Positions 1 to 10,799 are shown, counted from the stretch's first letter. The stretch is 64,000 nt of DNA from Mycolicibacter sinensis (GCF_001667945.1 NZ_LZJK01000059.1:29649-93648), one strand, 5' to 3'. Made by a program: numbers and translations. The notes: generated by a model not told the origin, from the sequence alone.

Positions 1-681
1 CGTGCCGAAGCGTGGGGCAAGCATCTGTTCCACCGCTACGCGCACGGGCAGATCGTGCACGTACATCTGGGGATTTACGGGCACTTCACCGAATTCCAGC
101 TGTCTGAGGGCGGCGTGCCCGACCCGGTCGGGCAGGTCCGCATGCGCATGATCGGCTTGAAAAACGGTTCGGCATACGGCACCGACCTGCGGGGCCCGGC
201 GGCTTGTGAGGTGGTCGACGAGGCGCAGGTCACCGACGTGATCGCCCGCCTCGGGCCGGACCCGCTGCGTCGCGACGCCGACCCGGCGCTGGCGTTCAAA
301 CGAATTGCAAAGTCGCGCAGGCCAATTGCCGCACTGCTGATGGACCAGTCGGTGCTGGCCGGCGTCGGCAACGTTTACCGCAGCGAAGTGTTGTTCCGCC
401 ATCGGATCGACCCGTACCGGCCCGGCACCGACATCGGCGAAGCGGAATTCGCCGCGGTCTGGGCCGATCTGGTGACGTTGATGAACGTTGGGCTGCGCCG
501 CGGCAACATCGTCGTCGTGCGGCCCGAGGACGACCACGGGGCTCCGGCGTATGCACCCGGCAAGCCGCGCACCTACGTCTACCGCCGCGCCGGCGATCCG
601 TGCCGGCTGTGCCGAACAACCGTGCGCACCGCGGAACTGGAGGGCCGCAACGTGTTCTGGTGTGCGGCCTGCCAGGGCTAG
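1..681 (+). CDS. nei1: Formamidopyrimidine-DNA glycosylase / endonuclease VIII family protein, 5' truncated
   Basis: DNA glycosylase/AP lyase of base excision repair that removes oxidised bases. The reading frame is open from base 1, so the N-terminus with the catalytic Pro-Glu lies outside the window; about 226 residues are visible. The helix-two-turn-helix region (LLMDQSVLAGVGNVYRSE) is the Fpg/Nei DNA-binding signature. A C-terminal zinc finger with two Cys-x2-Cys pairs (CRLC and CAAC) closes the protein. It resembles M. tuberculosis Rv2464c (Nei1) closely. Its stop codon overlaps the stop of the convergent lipP gene by 4 bases (CTAG). Confidence 0.92.
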   Translation, partial: RAEAWGKHLFHRYAHGQIVHVHLGIYGHFTEFQLSEGGVPDPVGQVRMRMIGLKNGSAYGTDLRGPAACEVVDEAQVTDVIARLGPDPLRRDADPALAFKRIAKSRRPIAALLMDQSVLAGVGNVYRSEVLFRHRIDPYRPGTDIGEAEFAAVWADLVTLMNVGLRRGNIVVVRPEDDHGAPAYAPGKPRTYVYRRAGDPCRLCRTTVRTAELEGRNVFWCAACQG

Positions 682-1901
682 TCGTCGTACACGGTTTCCC
701 GCCGGGGCCGGATCGGCACGCCGAGGGCCCGGTAGATCTCGTTGGACAGCACCACGCTGCGCGGGTCGGCGTTGGCTTGGGTGTGGTCGAACCGGTTCAT
801 CACATAGCCGTAACCGATCCGGTGCTCCAGATCGACGAACGCGAACGAGCCGCCCAGGCCACCGTGACCGAAGATCCGCCGGTTGGGTCCGTTGACCCCC
901 TGGGCGTTGAGCATGTAGCCCAGGCCCCAGCCGTGCTCGGCGACCCGGGGCCCGAGCACCAGATCGGTTTCGGTGCCGCCCTGCAGCACCCGAAGCCGGT
1001 CCATGGCCGCCCGGCTGAGCAACTTCTCCTGCACCAGCGCGTTGTAGAACGTGGCCATGCCCAGCGCGGAGACCTGGGCGTTGGTGCCGGGGAACTCCAA
1101 TTGCCGCCACAGCGTCAGGTCGTTGGTGGCGATCTCGTCGTCGGGGGCGAACCCCATCGCGACCGCCAGCCCCGCCTTGGGGTGGTCGTCCAGCGAGGTC
1201 GGACGCTTGGGCGCGCCGGCCGAGGCCAGCATCTCCCGGATCGTCGGCTTGCCCACCGGGTCGGCGCAGCGGTAGGGCTGCTGGTCGGCCGGCACGCCGA
1301 TGTGCACTTCGGCGCCGAGCGGACCGGCGACCTCCTTCTGCAGGTACTGGCCCACCGTCATCCCGGTTACCCGCCGGACGACCTCGCCGACGATGAAGCC
1401 GTAGGTCGTCATGTGATAGCCCTGGGCGGTGCCCGGCCGCCACCACGGTTCGGCGGCGGCCAGTCTTTCGCAGACCAGATCCCAGTCGGTGACGTCGCGC
1501 CAGTGCATCGGTTCGCGCGGGCCGATCGCCCCGGAGCGATGCGCCAGCACCATCGCCAGCGAGATGTCCTGCTTACCGGCCCGGCCGAACGCCGGCCAGT
1601 AGTGGGCCACCGGCGCGCGCAGATCCAGTTCGCCGGCCTCGGCGAGCCGGTGCACACAGGTGCTGGTCAATCCCTTGGTGCCCGAGAGCACGGTGCTCAG
1701 GGTGTCTTCCGCCCAGGGGCGTTGGCCCTCGACATCGACTGAGCCGGCCCACAGATTGACGACGAGTTCGCCGTCCACATACGCCGCGACCGCCGCCCCG
1801 AGCTCGTCGCGCAGCGTGAAATTGCGCTCGAACTCGTACCGCACCTTCTCGAAGCGCGGTGAGCACGACCCATGAATCTGGACGCGCTGGGTGCCGCCCA
1901 T
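678..1901 (-). CDS. lipP: Beta-lactamase-fold serine esterase/lipase
   Basis: Serine hydrolase of the class C beta-lactamase/esterase family, 407 residues, likely hydrolysing short-chain esters. The nucleophile motif Ser-x-x-Lys is seen as SGTK at residues 73-76, and a downstream Tyr-containing segment (TTYGFIVGEV) fits the family's second motif. There is no obvious signal peptide. It corresponds to M. tuberculosis Rv2463 (lipP) by position next to nei1 and by domain. The ATG start follows a CAGGAAGG ribosome binding site. It lies just downstream of tRNA-Gly on the same strand, so co-transcription is possible. The natural substrate is unknown. Confidence 0.85.
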   Translation of the reverse strand: MGGTQRVQIHGSCSPRFEKVRYEFERNFTLRDELGAAVAAYVDGELVVNLWAGSVDVEGQRPWAEDTLSTVLSGTKGLTSTCVHRLAEAGELDLRAPVAHYWPAFGRAGKQDISLAMVLAHRSGAIGPREPMHWRDVTDWDLVCERLAAAEPWWRPGTAQGYHMTTYGFIVGEVVRRVTGMTVGQYLQKEVAGPLGAEVHIGVPADQQPYRCADPVGKPTIREMLASAGAPKRPTSLDDHPKAGLAVAMGFAPDDEIATNDLTLWRQLEFPGTNAQVSALGMATFYNALVQEKLLSRAAMDRLRVLQGGTETDLVLGPRVAEHGWGLGYMLNAQGVNGPNRRIFGHGGLGGSFAFVDLEHRIGYGYVMNRFDHTQANADPRSVVLSNEIYRALGVPIRPRRETVYDD

Positions 1902-1936
1902 GGCGTGCCTTCCTGCCAGGGAAAATCCCCGTTTCG

Positions 1937-2007
1937 AGCGGGCGACGGGAATCGAACCCGCGTAGCTAGTTTGGAAGACTAGGGCTCTACCATTGAGCTA
2001 CGCCCGC
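1937..2007 (-). tRNA. tRNA-Gly (anticodon TCC)
   Basis: Read on the minus strand, the segment folds as a cloverleaf. A seven-base acceptor stem GCGGGCG pairs with CGCCCGC, the anticodon loop is CTTCCAA (anticodon TCC), and the T-arm contains GGTTCGATTCC. The length is 71 nt. The 3' CCA is not encoded, so it must be added after transcription. Confidence 0.95.
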
Positions 2008-2131
2008 AATATCCAGGGCAGACTGTACCGGCGAAGTCGGCCCCAAATCCAATTGGCACTCCCATTGCGGCCGTGTGGTGCGGGCGGCTGTGTTGCCGTA
2101 GGCGCCGGGCCGTAGGATCGCCTGGTCAGTG

Positions 2132-2208
2132 CGGGGTGTAGCGCAGCTTGGTAGCGCATCCGCTTTGGGAGCGGAAGGCCGCAGGTTCAAATCCTGTCAC
2201 CCCGACCA
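2132..2208 (+). tRNA. tRNA-Pro (anticodon TGG)
   Basis: Cloverleaf with acceptor stem CGGGGTG/CACCCCG, anticodon stem TCCGC/GCGGA around the loop TTTGGGA (anticodon TGG), and T-arm loop GTTCAAATC. Unlike the neighbouring tRNA-Gly, the 3' ACCA end is encoded. The trigger factor gene starts 55 bases downstream on the same strand. Confidence 0.95.
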
Positions 2209-2263
2209 GCAGCGCGCGCCGCACCGGCACGACTGACCGTCAACGATATCGAGGAGTAAGCCC

Positions 2264-3661
2264 GTGAAGAGCACCGTCGAGCAGCTGACCCCCACCCGGG
2301 TTCGCATCAACGTGGAGGTGCCGTTCACCGAGCTGCAGCCGGACTTCGACCGGACCTACAAGCAGCTGGCGCAGCAGGTGCGGATGCCGGGCTTCCGGCC
2401 GGGCAAGGCCCCGGCCAAGCTCATCGAGGCCCGCGTCGGCCGTGCCGCGGTGTTGCAGCAGGTCGTCAACGAGGCGCTGCCCAGTCGCTACAGCGAGGCG
2501 GTGACCAGCTCGGACCTCAAGCCGCTCGGTCAGCCCGACATCGAGGTCACCAAGCTCGACGACGGCGACCAGATCGCCTTCACCGCCGAGGTCGACGTGC
2601 GGCCGGAGATCACGCTGCCCGACCTGGAGAAGCTCACGATCAGCGTGGACCCGATCGAAGTCGGGGACGACGAGGTCGAGGCCGAACTGAACTCGCTGCG
2701 CGCCCGGTTCGGCACGCTGACCGGCGTCGACCGGCCGGCCGCCGACGGCGACTTCGTCTCGATCGACCTCGATGCGACGGTCGACGGCGAGCAGGTTCCC
2801 GGGGCCGCCACCGAGGGCTTGTCCCACGAGGTCGGGTCGGGACAGCTCATCGACGGACTCGACGAGGCGATCATCGGGTTGTCGGCAGGGGAGAGCAAGG
2901 TCTTCACCACGACCCTGGCCGCCGGCCCGCAGGCCGGCAAGGAAGCCGAAGTGACGGTGACGGTTCAGGCGGTCAAGGAACGCGAGTTGCCGGAGGCCGA
3001 CGACGATTTCGCGCAATTGGCCAGCGAATTCGACACCGTTGCCGAACTGCGGGAGAACCTCAGCGAGCAGGTCGCCCGGACCAAGCGCATCCAGCAGGCC
3101 GAGAAGGTCCGGGAGGCGACGCTGGAGGCGCTGGTCGAGCAGGTCGAGATGCCGCTTCCCGAGGCCGTGGTGCAGGCGCACGTGGACAATGCGCTGCACA
3201 ACGCCCTGCACGGTGTCGACCACGACGAGAACAAGTTCGCCGAGGCGCTGGCCGACCAGGGCTCCTCACGGGCCGAATTCGACGCCGAGACCCGTAGCGA
3301 GGCCGAGAAGTCGGTCAAGACGCAGCTGCTGCTCGACGCGCTGGGCGACAAGCTCGAGATCCAGGTGGGCCAGAACGACCTCACCCAGCACCTGGTGCTG
3401 ATGTCGCGTCAGTACGGCGTCGCCCCGCAGCAGCTGATGCAGTTCCTGCAGCAGAACAACCAGCTGCCCGCGGTCTTCGCCGACGTGCGTCGGGGCATGG
3501 CGCTGGCAGCGGCGGTGCGTGCCGCGTCGGTCAGCGACACCGACGGCAACCAGATCGACACCGCAGAGTTCTTCGGCACCGGCAAGGCCCCCGCCGGGGC
3601 CGAGGAGGCCGACGCGACCGCAGACGACGTGGTCGAGGCCGAGGCGGCGACCGACGAGTGA
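2264..3661 (+). CDS. tig: Trigger factor, ribosome-associated chaperone
   Basis: Peptidyl-prolyl isomerase chaperone that binds near the ribosomal exit tunnel. It is 465 residues long, which is usual for the family. The ribosome-docking signature GFRPGK is at residues 43-48, followed by the FKBP-type isomerase domain and a long helical C-terminal chaperone domain. The tail is acidic and alanine-rich. A GTG start is preceded by GAGGAG at a good distance. The gene stands immediately before clpP1P2, as in M. tuberculosis Rv2462c, which links co-translational folding to proteolysis; a ClgR-type box begins directly after its stop codon. Confidence 0.97.
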   Translation: MKSTVEQLTPTRVRINVEVPFTELQPDFDRTYKQLAQQVRMPGFRPGKAPAKLIEARVGRAAVLQQVVNEALPSRYSEAVTSSDLKPLGQPDIEVTKLDDGDQIAFTAEVDVRPEITLPDLEKLTISVDPIEVGDDEVEAELNSLRARFGTLTGVDRPAADGDFVSIDLDATVDGEQVPGAATEGLSHEVGSGQLIDGLDEAIIGLSAGESKVFTTTLAAGPQAGKEAEVTVTVQAVKERELPEADDDFAQLASEFDTVAELRENLSEQVARTKRIQQAEKVREATLEALVEQVEMPLPEAVVQAHVDNALHNALHGVDHDENKFAEALADQGSSRAEFDAETRSEAEKSVKTQLLLDALGDKLEIQVGQNDLTQHLVLMSRQYGVAPQQLMQFLQQNNQLPAVFADVRRGMALAAAVRAASVSDTDGNQIDTAEFFGTGKAPAGAEEADATADDVVEAEAATDE

Positions 3662-3675
3662 CGCTGTAAGCGAAC
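3662..3675. promoter_or_regulatory. Candidate ClgR operator upstream of clpP1P2
   Basis: CGCTGTAAGCGAAC read on the reverse strand gives GTTCGC-N5-GCG, the motif I know for the actinobacterial Clp-gene activator ClgR. It begins one base after the tig stop codon and sits about 40 bases upstream of the proposed clpP1 -10 element, a sensible place for an activator. Confidence 0.7.
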
Positions 3676-3713
3676 GAAGCCGGTTCGGGCCGCCCCCAGG
3701 GCCGCCGGTTCGT

Positions 3714-3719
3714 TAGGGT
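3714..3719 (+). promoter_or_regulatory. Proposed -10 element of the clpP1P2 operon
   Basis: TAGGGT fits the mycobacterial TANNNT -10 pattern. Its last base is 9 positions before the ATG at 3728, so transcription would start at or next to that ATG. No convincing -35 hexamer is visible, consistent with activation by a factor bound at the ClgR-type box. Confidence 0.55.
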
Positions 3720-3727
3720 CGGTGCAT

Positions 3728-3760
3728 ATGAATCTCGAGAAAGCAGGTATCCCACTGTGA
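3728..3760 (+). CDS. Ten-codon upstream ORF overlapping the clpP1 start
   Basis: ATG followed by nine codons and TGA encodes [10 protein letters not shown]. The stop codon overlaps the GTG start of clpP1 (GTGA at 3757-3760), the arrangement used for translational coupling. The ATG lies where the transcript from the TAGGGT element would begin, so it could be read leaderless. clpP1 itself has only a weak ribosome binding site. Whether the peptide is made is an inference from this layout. Confidence 0.45.
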   Translation: MNLEKAGIPL

Positions 3761-4335
3761 GCCAGCCCGGACTGAATCTCGTCGACTCGGTATACGAGCG
3801 TCTCCTGCGAGAACGCATCATCTTCCTGGGGTCGCAGGTGGACGACGACATCGCCAACCGGCTGTGCGCCCAGATCCTGCTGCTGGCAGCCGAGGACCCG
3901 ACCAAGGACATCTCGCTGTACATCAACTCCCCGGGCGGTTCGATCAGTGCCGGGATGGCGATCTACGACACCATGGTGCTGGCACCGTGCGACGTCGCCA
4001 CCTACGCGATGGGCATGGCCGCCTCGATGGGCGAGTTCCTGCTCGCGGCGGGCACCAAGGGCAAGCGCTACGCGCTGCCGCACGCCCGGATCCTGATGCA
4101 CCAGCCGCTGGGCGGGGTGACCGGTAGCGCCGCCGACATCGCCATTCAGGCCGAGCAGTTCGCGGTCATCAAAAAGGAGATGTTCCGGCTCAACGCCGAA
4201 TTCACCGGTCAGCCGATCGAGCGCATCGAGGCCGACTCCGACCGCGACCGCTGGTTCACCGCCCAGGAAGCGCTGGAATACGGCTTCGTCGACCACATCA
4301 TCACCCGCGCCCACACCAACGGAGCCGCATCATGA
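3757..4335 (+). CDS. clpP1: ATP-dependent Clp protease proteolytic subunit 1
   Basis: Serine protease ring subunit that, with ClpP2, forms the essential mixed mycobacterial ClpP1P2 tetradecamer working with ClpX or ClpC1. It has 192 residues. The catalytic triad is visible: Ser90 in GMAASMGEF, His115 in LMHQP and Asp164 in DRDRWF. The N-terminus is short, as expected for a self-processed propeptide. The GTG start overlaps the stop of a short upstream ORF. The clpP2 start overlaps its stop (ATGA), so the two subunits are translationally coupled. A ClgR-type box and a -10 element precede the operon. Confidence 0.97.
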   Translation: MSQPGLNLVDSVYERLLRERIIFLGSQVDDDIANRLCAQILLLAAEDPTKDISLYINSPGGSISAGMAIYDTMVLAPCDVATYAMGMAASMGEFLLAAGTKGKRYALPHARILMHQPLGGVTGSAADIAIQAEQFAVIKKEMFRLNAEFTGQPIERIEADSDRDRWFTAQEALEYGFVDHIITRAHTNGAAS

Positions 4336-4979
4336 ACCCCGAAACCTTGCGCGCTATCGCACCGCAGGCCCGCTACATCCTGCCGTCGTTCGTCGAGCAC
4401 TCCAGCTGGGGCGTCAAAGAGTCCAACCCCTACAACAAGCTGTTCGAAGAGCGCATCATCTTCCTGGGCGTGCAGGTCGACGATGCGTCGGCCAACGACA
4501 TCATGGCCCAGCTGCTGGTGCTGGAGTCGCTGGACCCCGACCGCGACATCACCATGTACATCAACTCTCCCGGCGGCTCTTTCACCTCGCTGATGGCGAT
4601 CTACGACACCATGCAGTACGTGCGGGCCGACATTCAGACCGTGTGTCTGGGTCAGGCCGCCTCGGCCGCCGCGGTGCTGCTGGCCGCCGGCACGCCGGGC
4701 AAGCGGATGGCGCTGCCCAACGCGCGGGTGCTGATCCATCAGCCGTCGCTGTCCGGGGTGATCCAGGGGCAGTTCTCCGACCTGGAGATCCAGGCCGCCG
4801 AGATCGAGCGGATGCGGACCCTGATGGAGTCGACGTTGGCCCGCCACACCGGCAAGGACGCCGAGGTGATCCGTAAGGACACCGACCGCGACAAGATCCT
4901 CACCGCCGAAGAGGCCAAGGAGTACGGGATCATCGACACCGTGCTGGAGTACCGCAAGCTCTCGGCGCAGGTCAGTTAA
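4332..4979 (+). CDS. clpP2: ATP-dependent Clp protease proteolytic subunit 2
   Basis: Second ClpP ring subunit, 215 residues. The triad is Ser111 (GQAASAAAV), His136 (LIHQP) and Asp187 (TDRDKI). It has a longer N-terminal propeptide region than ClpP1, ending near the conserved FEERIIFLG segment. In M. tuberculosis the ClpP2 ring is the face that docks ClpX and ClpC1. The ATG overlaps the clpP1 stop by 4 bases. A long palindrome follows the stop and runs into the convergent mmuM gene. Confidence 0.97.
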   Translation: MNPETLRAIAPQARYILPSFVEHSSWGVKESNPYNKLFEERIIFLGVQVDDASANDIMAQLLVLESLDPDRDITMYINSPGGSFTSLMAIYDTMQYVRADIQTVCLGQAASAAAVLLAAGTPGKRMALPNARVLIHQPSLSGVIQGQFSDLEIQAAEIERMRTLMESTLARHTGKDAEVIRKDTDRDKILTAEEAKEYGIIDTVLEYRKLSAQVS

Positions 4980-4987
4980 CCCGGCCA

Positions 4988-5049
4988 CGCCGAGCGTGCA
5001 CTCAGCGCGAATTGCCGGCTGGTTTTTCGCGCTCAGTACACGTTCGGCG
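4988..5049. repeat. Long imperfect palindrome between clpP2 and mmuM (family member 1)
   Basis: Arms 4988-5011 and 5026-5049 pair over 24 positions with two mismatches and one G-U, around a 14-base loop. An arm contains GAACGTGTACTGA, exactly as in the palindrome at 22514-22580, so this looks like a dispersed element rather than an ordinary terminator, though it could also stop transcription from both sides. The right arm and loop lie inside the last codons of mmuM. Confidence 0.75.
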
Positions 5050-5964
5050 CACGGCTGACGCTGCCGTGGCGATCTCGGCCGGCCCGACCCGGCAACAGCC
5101 GCCGATGATGCGGGCGCCGGCGGCCACCCACTGCGTGGCCAACGCCGCCGAAAACGTCTTCGGCCCCACCCACCGGTGGCCGTCCCAGCCCTCCCCGCTG
5201 TTGGGGTAGACGATGACCGGCTTGCCGGTGACCTCGCGGGCGATCTCGATGGCCGGCAGCACATCCGCGGGCGCGCAGCAATTCACCCCGACCGCGACGA
5301 TCTGTGGCACTCCGGCGGCGACGGCGAAGGCGTCGGTCAGCGGCTGCCCGGCGCGAGTCCGGGTGCCGTCGATGGTGTAGCTGAGCCAGGCCGGTACCTG
5401 CGCTTGGCGGACCAGGCCCACCAGCGCCTCGGCCTCATCGATGTCGGGCACGGTCTCGCACGCGAGTACGTCAGCGTCGGTGCCGGCCAAGACCTCCAGC
5501 CGGGGCTGATGCCACGCGGTGAGTTCGGCGACCGAAAGCCCGTAGCGGCCAAGGTATTCCGAACCGTCAGCCCGGGCGGCGCCGTACGGGCCGATCGATG
5601 CCGCCACCCAGCGGGGGCGGCCGTCGGCGGCGTGGCTTGCCCGGCGGGCCAGTTCCACGCTGCGGCGCAGGAGCGCGACTGCGCCGCGACGGTCGATCCC
5701 GCGGGTGGCGAAACCGTCGAAGCTCGCCTGATAGCTGGCGGTGGTGGCGATCTGTGCGCCGGCGGCGAAGAAGGCCGCGTGCACCGCCGCAATGTCGTCG
5801 GGGGCGTCGAGCAGCAGCCGGGCCGACCACAGCGGATCCGACAGGTCGGCACCGCGGGCTTCCAGTTCGGTGGCCAGCCCCCCATCAGCAATGAGCACGG
5901 TATCGTCGGGCACGGCGAACCCCACGTTCGCCACTGTAGGGCTCCCCGGCGCCGGCCGTCTCAC
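5002..5964 (-). CDS. mmuM: Homocysteine S-methyltransferase
   Basis: Zinc-dependent methyltransferase that moves a methyl group from S-methylmethionine (or a related donor) to homocysteine, giving methionine; 320 residues. The zinc-binding cysteines are seen in GVNCCAP and in GGCCR near the C-terminus. It matches M. tuberculosis Rv2458 in position between clpP2 and clpX. The outermost start is a GTG at 5964; a GTG at 5934 (VANVGFAVPDD) is also possible. The last 16 or so codons are built from a palindromic element, so the C-terminal tail is probably not ancestral. Confidence 0.88.
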   Translation of the reverse strand: MRRPAPGSPTVANVGFAVPDDTVLIADGGLATELEARGADLSDPLWSARLLLDAPDDIAAVHAAFFAAGAQIATTASYQASFDGFATRGIDRRGAVALLRRSVELARRASHAADGRPRWVAASIGPYGAARADGSEYLGRYGLSVAELTAWHQPRLEVLAGTDADVLACETVPDIDEAEALVGLVRQAQVPAWLSYTIDGTRTRAGQPLTDAFAVAAGVPQIVAVGVNCCAPADVLPAIEIAREVTGKPVIVYPNSGEGWDGHRWVGPKTFSAALATQWVAAGARIIGGCCRVGPAEIATAASAVRRTCTEREKPAGNSR

Positions 5965-6190
5965 GACGGGGTAACGCCGGCGACACGCTCACGCCACGCC
6001 AGCGCGTCACGCACCGGTGTGACGGTACGGGCGATATCTTCTTGGAGCAGACATACAGGCCCAGAAACGAAATACCAACGACGCGATTCGGCCTTATCGG
6101 TCGCCTCGCACCGGAATGAGCGGGTAGCGTCGGGGCAGACACCGGTACCCCGACGACGGACGGCGAACAGGAAGTAGGTCCTTACGCACT

Positions 6191-7474
6191 ATGGCGCGCA
6201 TCGGAGACGGCGGTGACTTGCTGAAATGTTCGTTCTGCGGGAAGAGCCAGAAGCAGGTCAAAAAGCTCATTGCGGGGCCGGGCGTTTACATCTGCGATGA
6301 GTGCATCGACCTGTGCAACGAGATCATCGAAGAGGAGCTGGCCGACGCCGACGACGTCAAGCTCGACGAGCTGCCCAAGCCCGCTGAGATCCGGGACTTC
6401 CTGGAGGGCTACGTCATCGGTCAGGACACCGCCAAGCGCACGCTGGCGGTGGCCGTCTACAACCACTACAAGCGCATCCAGGCCGGCGAGAAGAGCCGCG
6501 ATTCCCGCTCCGGTGAACCGGTAGAGCTGACCAAGTCCAACATCTTGATGCTGGGTCCCACCGGCTGCGGCAAGACCTACCTGGCCCAGACCCTGGCCAA
6601 GATGCTCAACGTTCCGTTCGCGATCGCCGACGCCACCGCGCTGACCGAGGCGGGCTACGTCGGTGAGGACGTGGAGAACATTCTGCTCAAGCTGATTCAA
6701 GCCGCCGACTACGACGTCAAGCGCGCCGAGACCGGGATCGTCTACATCGACGAGGTCGACAAGATCGCCCGCAAGAGCGAGAACCCGTCGATCACCCGCG
6801 ACGTCTCCGGCGAGGGCGTGCAGCAGGCGCTGTTGAAGATCCTGGAGGGCACCCAGGCGTCGGTTCCGCCGCAGGGCGGGCGCAAGCACCCGCACCAGGA
6901 GTTCATCCAGATCGACACCACCAACGTGCTGTTCATCGTCGCCGGGGCATTCGCCGGACTGGAGAAGATCGTCTCCGACCGGGTCGGCAAGCGCGGCTTG
7001 GGTTTTGGTGCCGAGGTCCGTTCCAAAGCGGAGGTCGACACCGTCGACCACTTCGCCGAGGTGATGCCCGAAGACCTGATCAAGTTCGGATTGATCCCGG
7101 AGTTCATCGGCCGGCTGCCGGTGGTGGCCTCGGTGACCAACCTGGATATGGAGTCGTTGGTCAAGATCCTCTCGGAGCCGAAGAACGCTCTGGTGAAGCA
7201 GTACACCCGGCTGTTCGAGATGGACGGGGTGGAACTGGAGTTCACCCAAGACGCGCTGGAGGCGATCGCCGATCAGGCCATCCACCGTGGCACCGGGGCG
7301 CGTGGCCTGCGGGCGATCATGGAGGAAGTGCTGCTGCCGGTGATGTACGACATCCCCAGCCGCAACGATGTCGCCAAGGTCGTGGTGACCAAGGAAACGG
7401 TGCAGGACAACGTGTTGCCGACCATCGTTCCGCGCAAGACCTCGCGCGCCGAGCGTCGCGACAAGAGCGCCTGA
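6191..7474 (+). CDS. clpX: ATP-dependent Clp protease ATP-binding subunit ClpX
   Basis: AAA+ unfoldase that feeds substrates to ClpP1P2; 427 residues. The N-terminal zinc-binding domain shows Cys13, Cys16, Cys35 and Cys38. Walker A is GPTGCGKT at 122-129, Walker B is VYIDE at 184-188, and the pore loop GYVGEDVE follows. The C-terminal region carries the usual sensor-2 segment (GARGLR). The gene is divergent from mmuM with a 226-base gap that holds its promoter; I could not choose a -10 box there with confidence. Confidence 0.97.
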   Translation: MARIGDGGDLLKCSFCGKSQKQVKKLIAGPGVYICDECIDLCNEIIEEELADADDVKLDELPKPAEIRDFLEGYVIGQDTAKRTLAVAVYNHYKRIQAGEKSRDSRSGEPVELTKSNILMLGPTGCGKTYLAQTLAKMLNVPFAIADATALTEAGYVGEDVENILLKLIQAADYDVKRAETGIVYIDEVDKIARKSENPSITRDVSGEGVQQALLKILEGTQASVPPQGGRKHPHQEFIQIDTTNVLFIVAGAFAGLEKIVSDRVGKRGLGFGAEVRSKAEVDTVDHFAEVMPEDLIKFGLIPEFIGRLPVVASVTNLDMESLVKILSEPKNALVKQYTRLFEMDGVELEFTQDALEAIADQAIHRGTGARGLRAIMEEVLLPVMYDIPSRNDVAKVVVTKETVQDNVLPTIVPRKTSRAERRDKSA

Positions 7475-7520
7475 TGCCCGGCGGCCAGGTGCGCCGCCGA
7501 AGGTTACTCACCGGTAGCGA

Positions 7521-7535
7521 AACTTTCTTAAAGTT
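7521..7535. promoter_or_regulatory. Perfect inverted repeat upstream of korA
   Basis: AACTTT-CTT-AAAGTT is a perfect 6-3-6 palindrome, AT-rich in a GC-rich surround, in the 214-base gap between clpX and korA. It has the size of a repressor or activator operator; the protein that would bind it is unknown. Confidence 0.35.
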
Positions 7536-7587
7536 GAGCTGCCGCCAAACGTGACCAAAACCACATTTCGGCCCGAAGTTGGCCGAG

Positions 7588-7610
7588 AACCCCGCCGTGA
7601 CGTCGGGGTT
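7588..7610 (+). terminator. Hairpin after clpX
   Basis: AACCCCG (7588-7594) pairs with CGGGGTT (7604-7610) around a nine-base loop and is followed by an AT-rich stretch. It fits a weak intrinsic terminator separating clpX from korA. Confidence 0.45.
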
Positions 7611-7688
7611 TAACAATAAGTCGGTGGGGTTTCGACACGGTGTGGCGTCGAATCGTCTCTAAGAACGGTGCAATAATCGGTACCGCCA

Positions 7689-9697
7689 GTGACAGAAAAA
7701 AGTGTGGGTGCGCCAGCCGCGCTGTGCGGGCCCGGGGAGACAGTGATGGAAGGCGGGGCCGTGGGTCCGAGCGGTAACGGAGCCGGGTCGGCGCCCGGGC
7801 GCCAAAAACTCGAGAAAGTCGTGATCCGTTTCGCCGGGGACTCCGGTGACGGCATGCAGCTCACCGGCGATCGTTTCACCTCCGAGGCGGCGCTGTTCGG
7901 CAACGACTTGGCCACCCAGCCCAACTACCCGGCCGAGATCCGCGCCCCGCAGGGCACCCTGCCCGGAGTGTCGTCGTTCCAGATCCAGATCGCCGACTTC
8001 GACATCCTGACCGCCGGTGACCGCCCCGATGTGCTGGTGGCGATGAACCCCGCGGCCCTGAAAGCCAACATCGGCGACCTGCCCCGCGGCGGGATGGTGA
8101 TCGTCAACTCCGACGAGTTCACCAAGCGCAATCTGGCCAAGATCGGGTACGAGACCAGCCCGCTGGAGACCGACGAGCTCTCCGACTACGTGGTGGTCCC
8201 GGTCGCGATGACCTCCCTGACACTCGGCGCGGTCGAGGCGATCGGCGCCACCAAGAAGGACGGGGCGCGCGCCAAGAACATGTTCGCGCTCGGCCTGCTG
8301 TCCTGGATGTACGGTCGCGAGCTGGAGCACAGCGAGACCTTCATCCGCGAGAAGTTCGCCAAGAAGCCCGACGTCGCCGACGCCAACGTGCTGGCGCTCA
8401 AGGCTGGCTGGAATTACGGCGAGACCACCGAGGCGTTCGGCACCACCTACGAGATCTCGCCGGCCAAGCTGCCGCCGGGCGAGTACCGCCAGATCTCGGG
8501 CAACACCGCGCTGGCCTACGGTGTCATCGCCGCCGGCCACTTGGCCGACACCCAGGTGGTGCTGGGCACTTACCCGATCACCCCGGCCTCGGACATCCTG
8601 CACGAGCTGTCCAAGTACAAGAACTTCAACGTGCTGACCTTCCAGGCCGAGGACGAGATCGCCGGGATCGGTGCGGCGATCGGCGCCTCCTACGGCGGCG
8701 CGCTGGGCGTCACCAGCACCTCCGGCCCGGGCCTGGCGCTCAAGGCCGAGGCGCTGGGCTTGGCCGTGATGACCGAGCTGCCGCTGGTGCTGATCAACGT
8801 CCAGCGCGGCGGCCCCTCGACCGGCCTGCCGACCAAGACCGAACAGGCCGACCTGATGCAGGCGCTCTACGGCCGCAACGGCGAGTCGCCGGTAGCGGTG
8901 CTGGCCCCGTGCACGCCGTCGGACTGCTTCGACGTCGCCGTCGAGGCCGTCCGGATCGCGCTGACCTATCGCACGCCGGTGGTGCTGCTCTCCGACGGGG
9001 CGATCGCCAACGGCTCGGAGCCGTGGCGCATCCCGGACATCGCCGCGATGGAGCCCATCGAGCGCAACCTGGCCCAGGCCGGCGAGGACTTCCAGCCGTA
9101 TGCACGTGACCCGGAGACCCTGGCCCGGCAGTTCGCCATCCCCGGCACCCCGGGCCTGGAGCACCGGATCGGTGGTCTGGAGAAGGCCAACGGCTCCGGG
9201 GCGATCTCCTACGAGCCGGCCAACCACGACCTGATGGTGCGGCTGCGGCAGGCCAAGATCGACGGCATCAAGGTTCCCGACCTGGTTGTCGACGACCCGA
9301 GCGGCGACGCCGAACTGCTGATGCTGGGCTGGGGCAGCTCCTATGGCCCGATCGCCGAGGCGTGCCGGCGGGCCCGGCGCGGCGGGGTCAAGGTCGCGCA
9401 GGCGCACCTGCGCCACCTCAACCCGCTGCCGGCCAATCTGGGTGAGGTGCTGCGGCGCTACCCGAAGGTGGTGCTGCCGGAGATGAACCTGGGCCAGTTG
9501 GCGTTGCTGCTGCGCGGCCGCTACCTGGTCGATATCCAGTCGGTGACCAAGGTGGCCGGTCAGGCCTTCCTCGCCGACGAGGTCGAGGCGATCATCGACG
9601 ACGCGCTGGCCGGGACGCTGGCCGAGCGGGAGAACGAGAAGGCGTCGCTGGCCAAGGCCGCGGCGGTCACCATTGCGGGTACAGCAGGAGTGAACGC

Positions 9698-9701
<4 letters not shown>
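7689..9701 (+). CDS. korA: 2-oxoglutarate:ferredoxin oxidoreductase, fused gamma-alpha subunit
   Basis: Large subunit of the CoA-dependent, ferredoxin-linked enzyme that decarboxylates 2-oxoglutarate to succinyl-CoA, the CoA-dependent route in the mycobacterial TCA cycle. It has 670 residues, close to M. tuberculosis KorA (Rv2455c). The gamma-type domain is N-terminal (RFAGDSGDGMQLTGDRF), followed by the pyrimidine-binding alpha domain (YPITPASDI, STSGPGLALKAE). The GTG start adds a Gly-rich leader of about 37 residues before the conserved part; an ATG at 7746 is an alternative. The stop overlaps korB by 4 bases. Confidence 0.93.
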
Positions 9702-10783
<1,082 letters not shown>

Positions 10784-10799
10784 GGCGAAGCCTGACGCC

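Noticed and set aside
600..1742. 380-codon open frame antisense to lipP
   Set aside because: Overlaps nei1 and lipP; composition typical of a shadow frame.
7659..9416. 585-codon open frame antisense to korA
   Set aside because: It mirrors the codon pattern of korA, has no recognisable domain, and is rich in Arg/Gly/Asp as expected from a GC-rich shadow frame.
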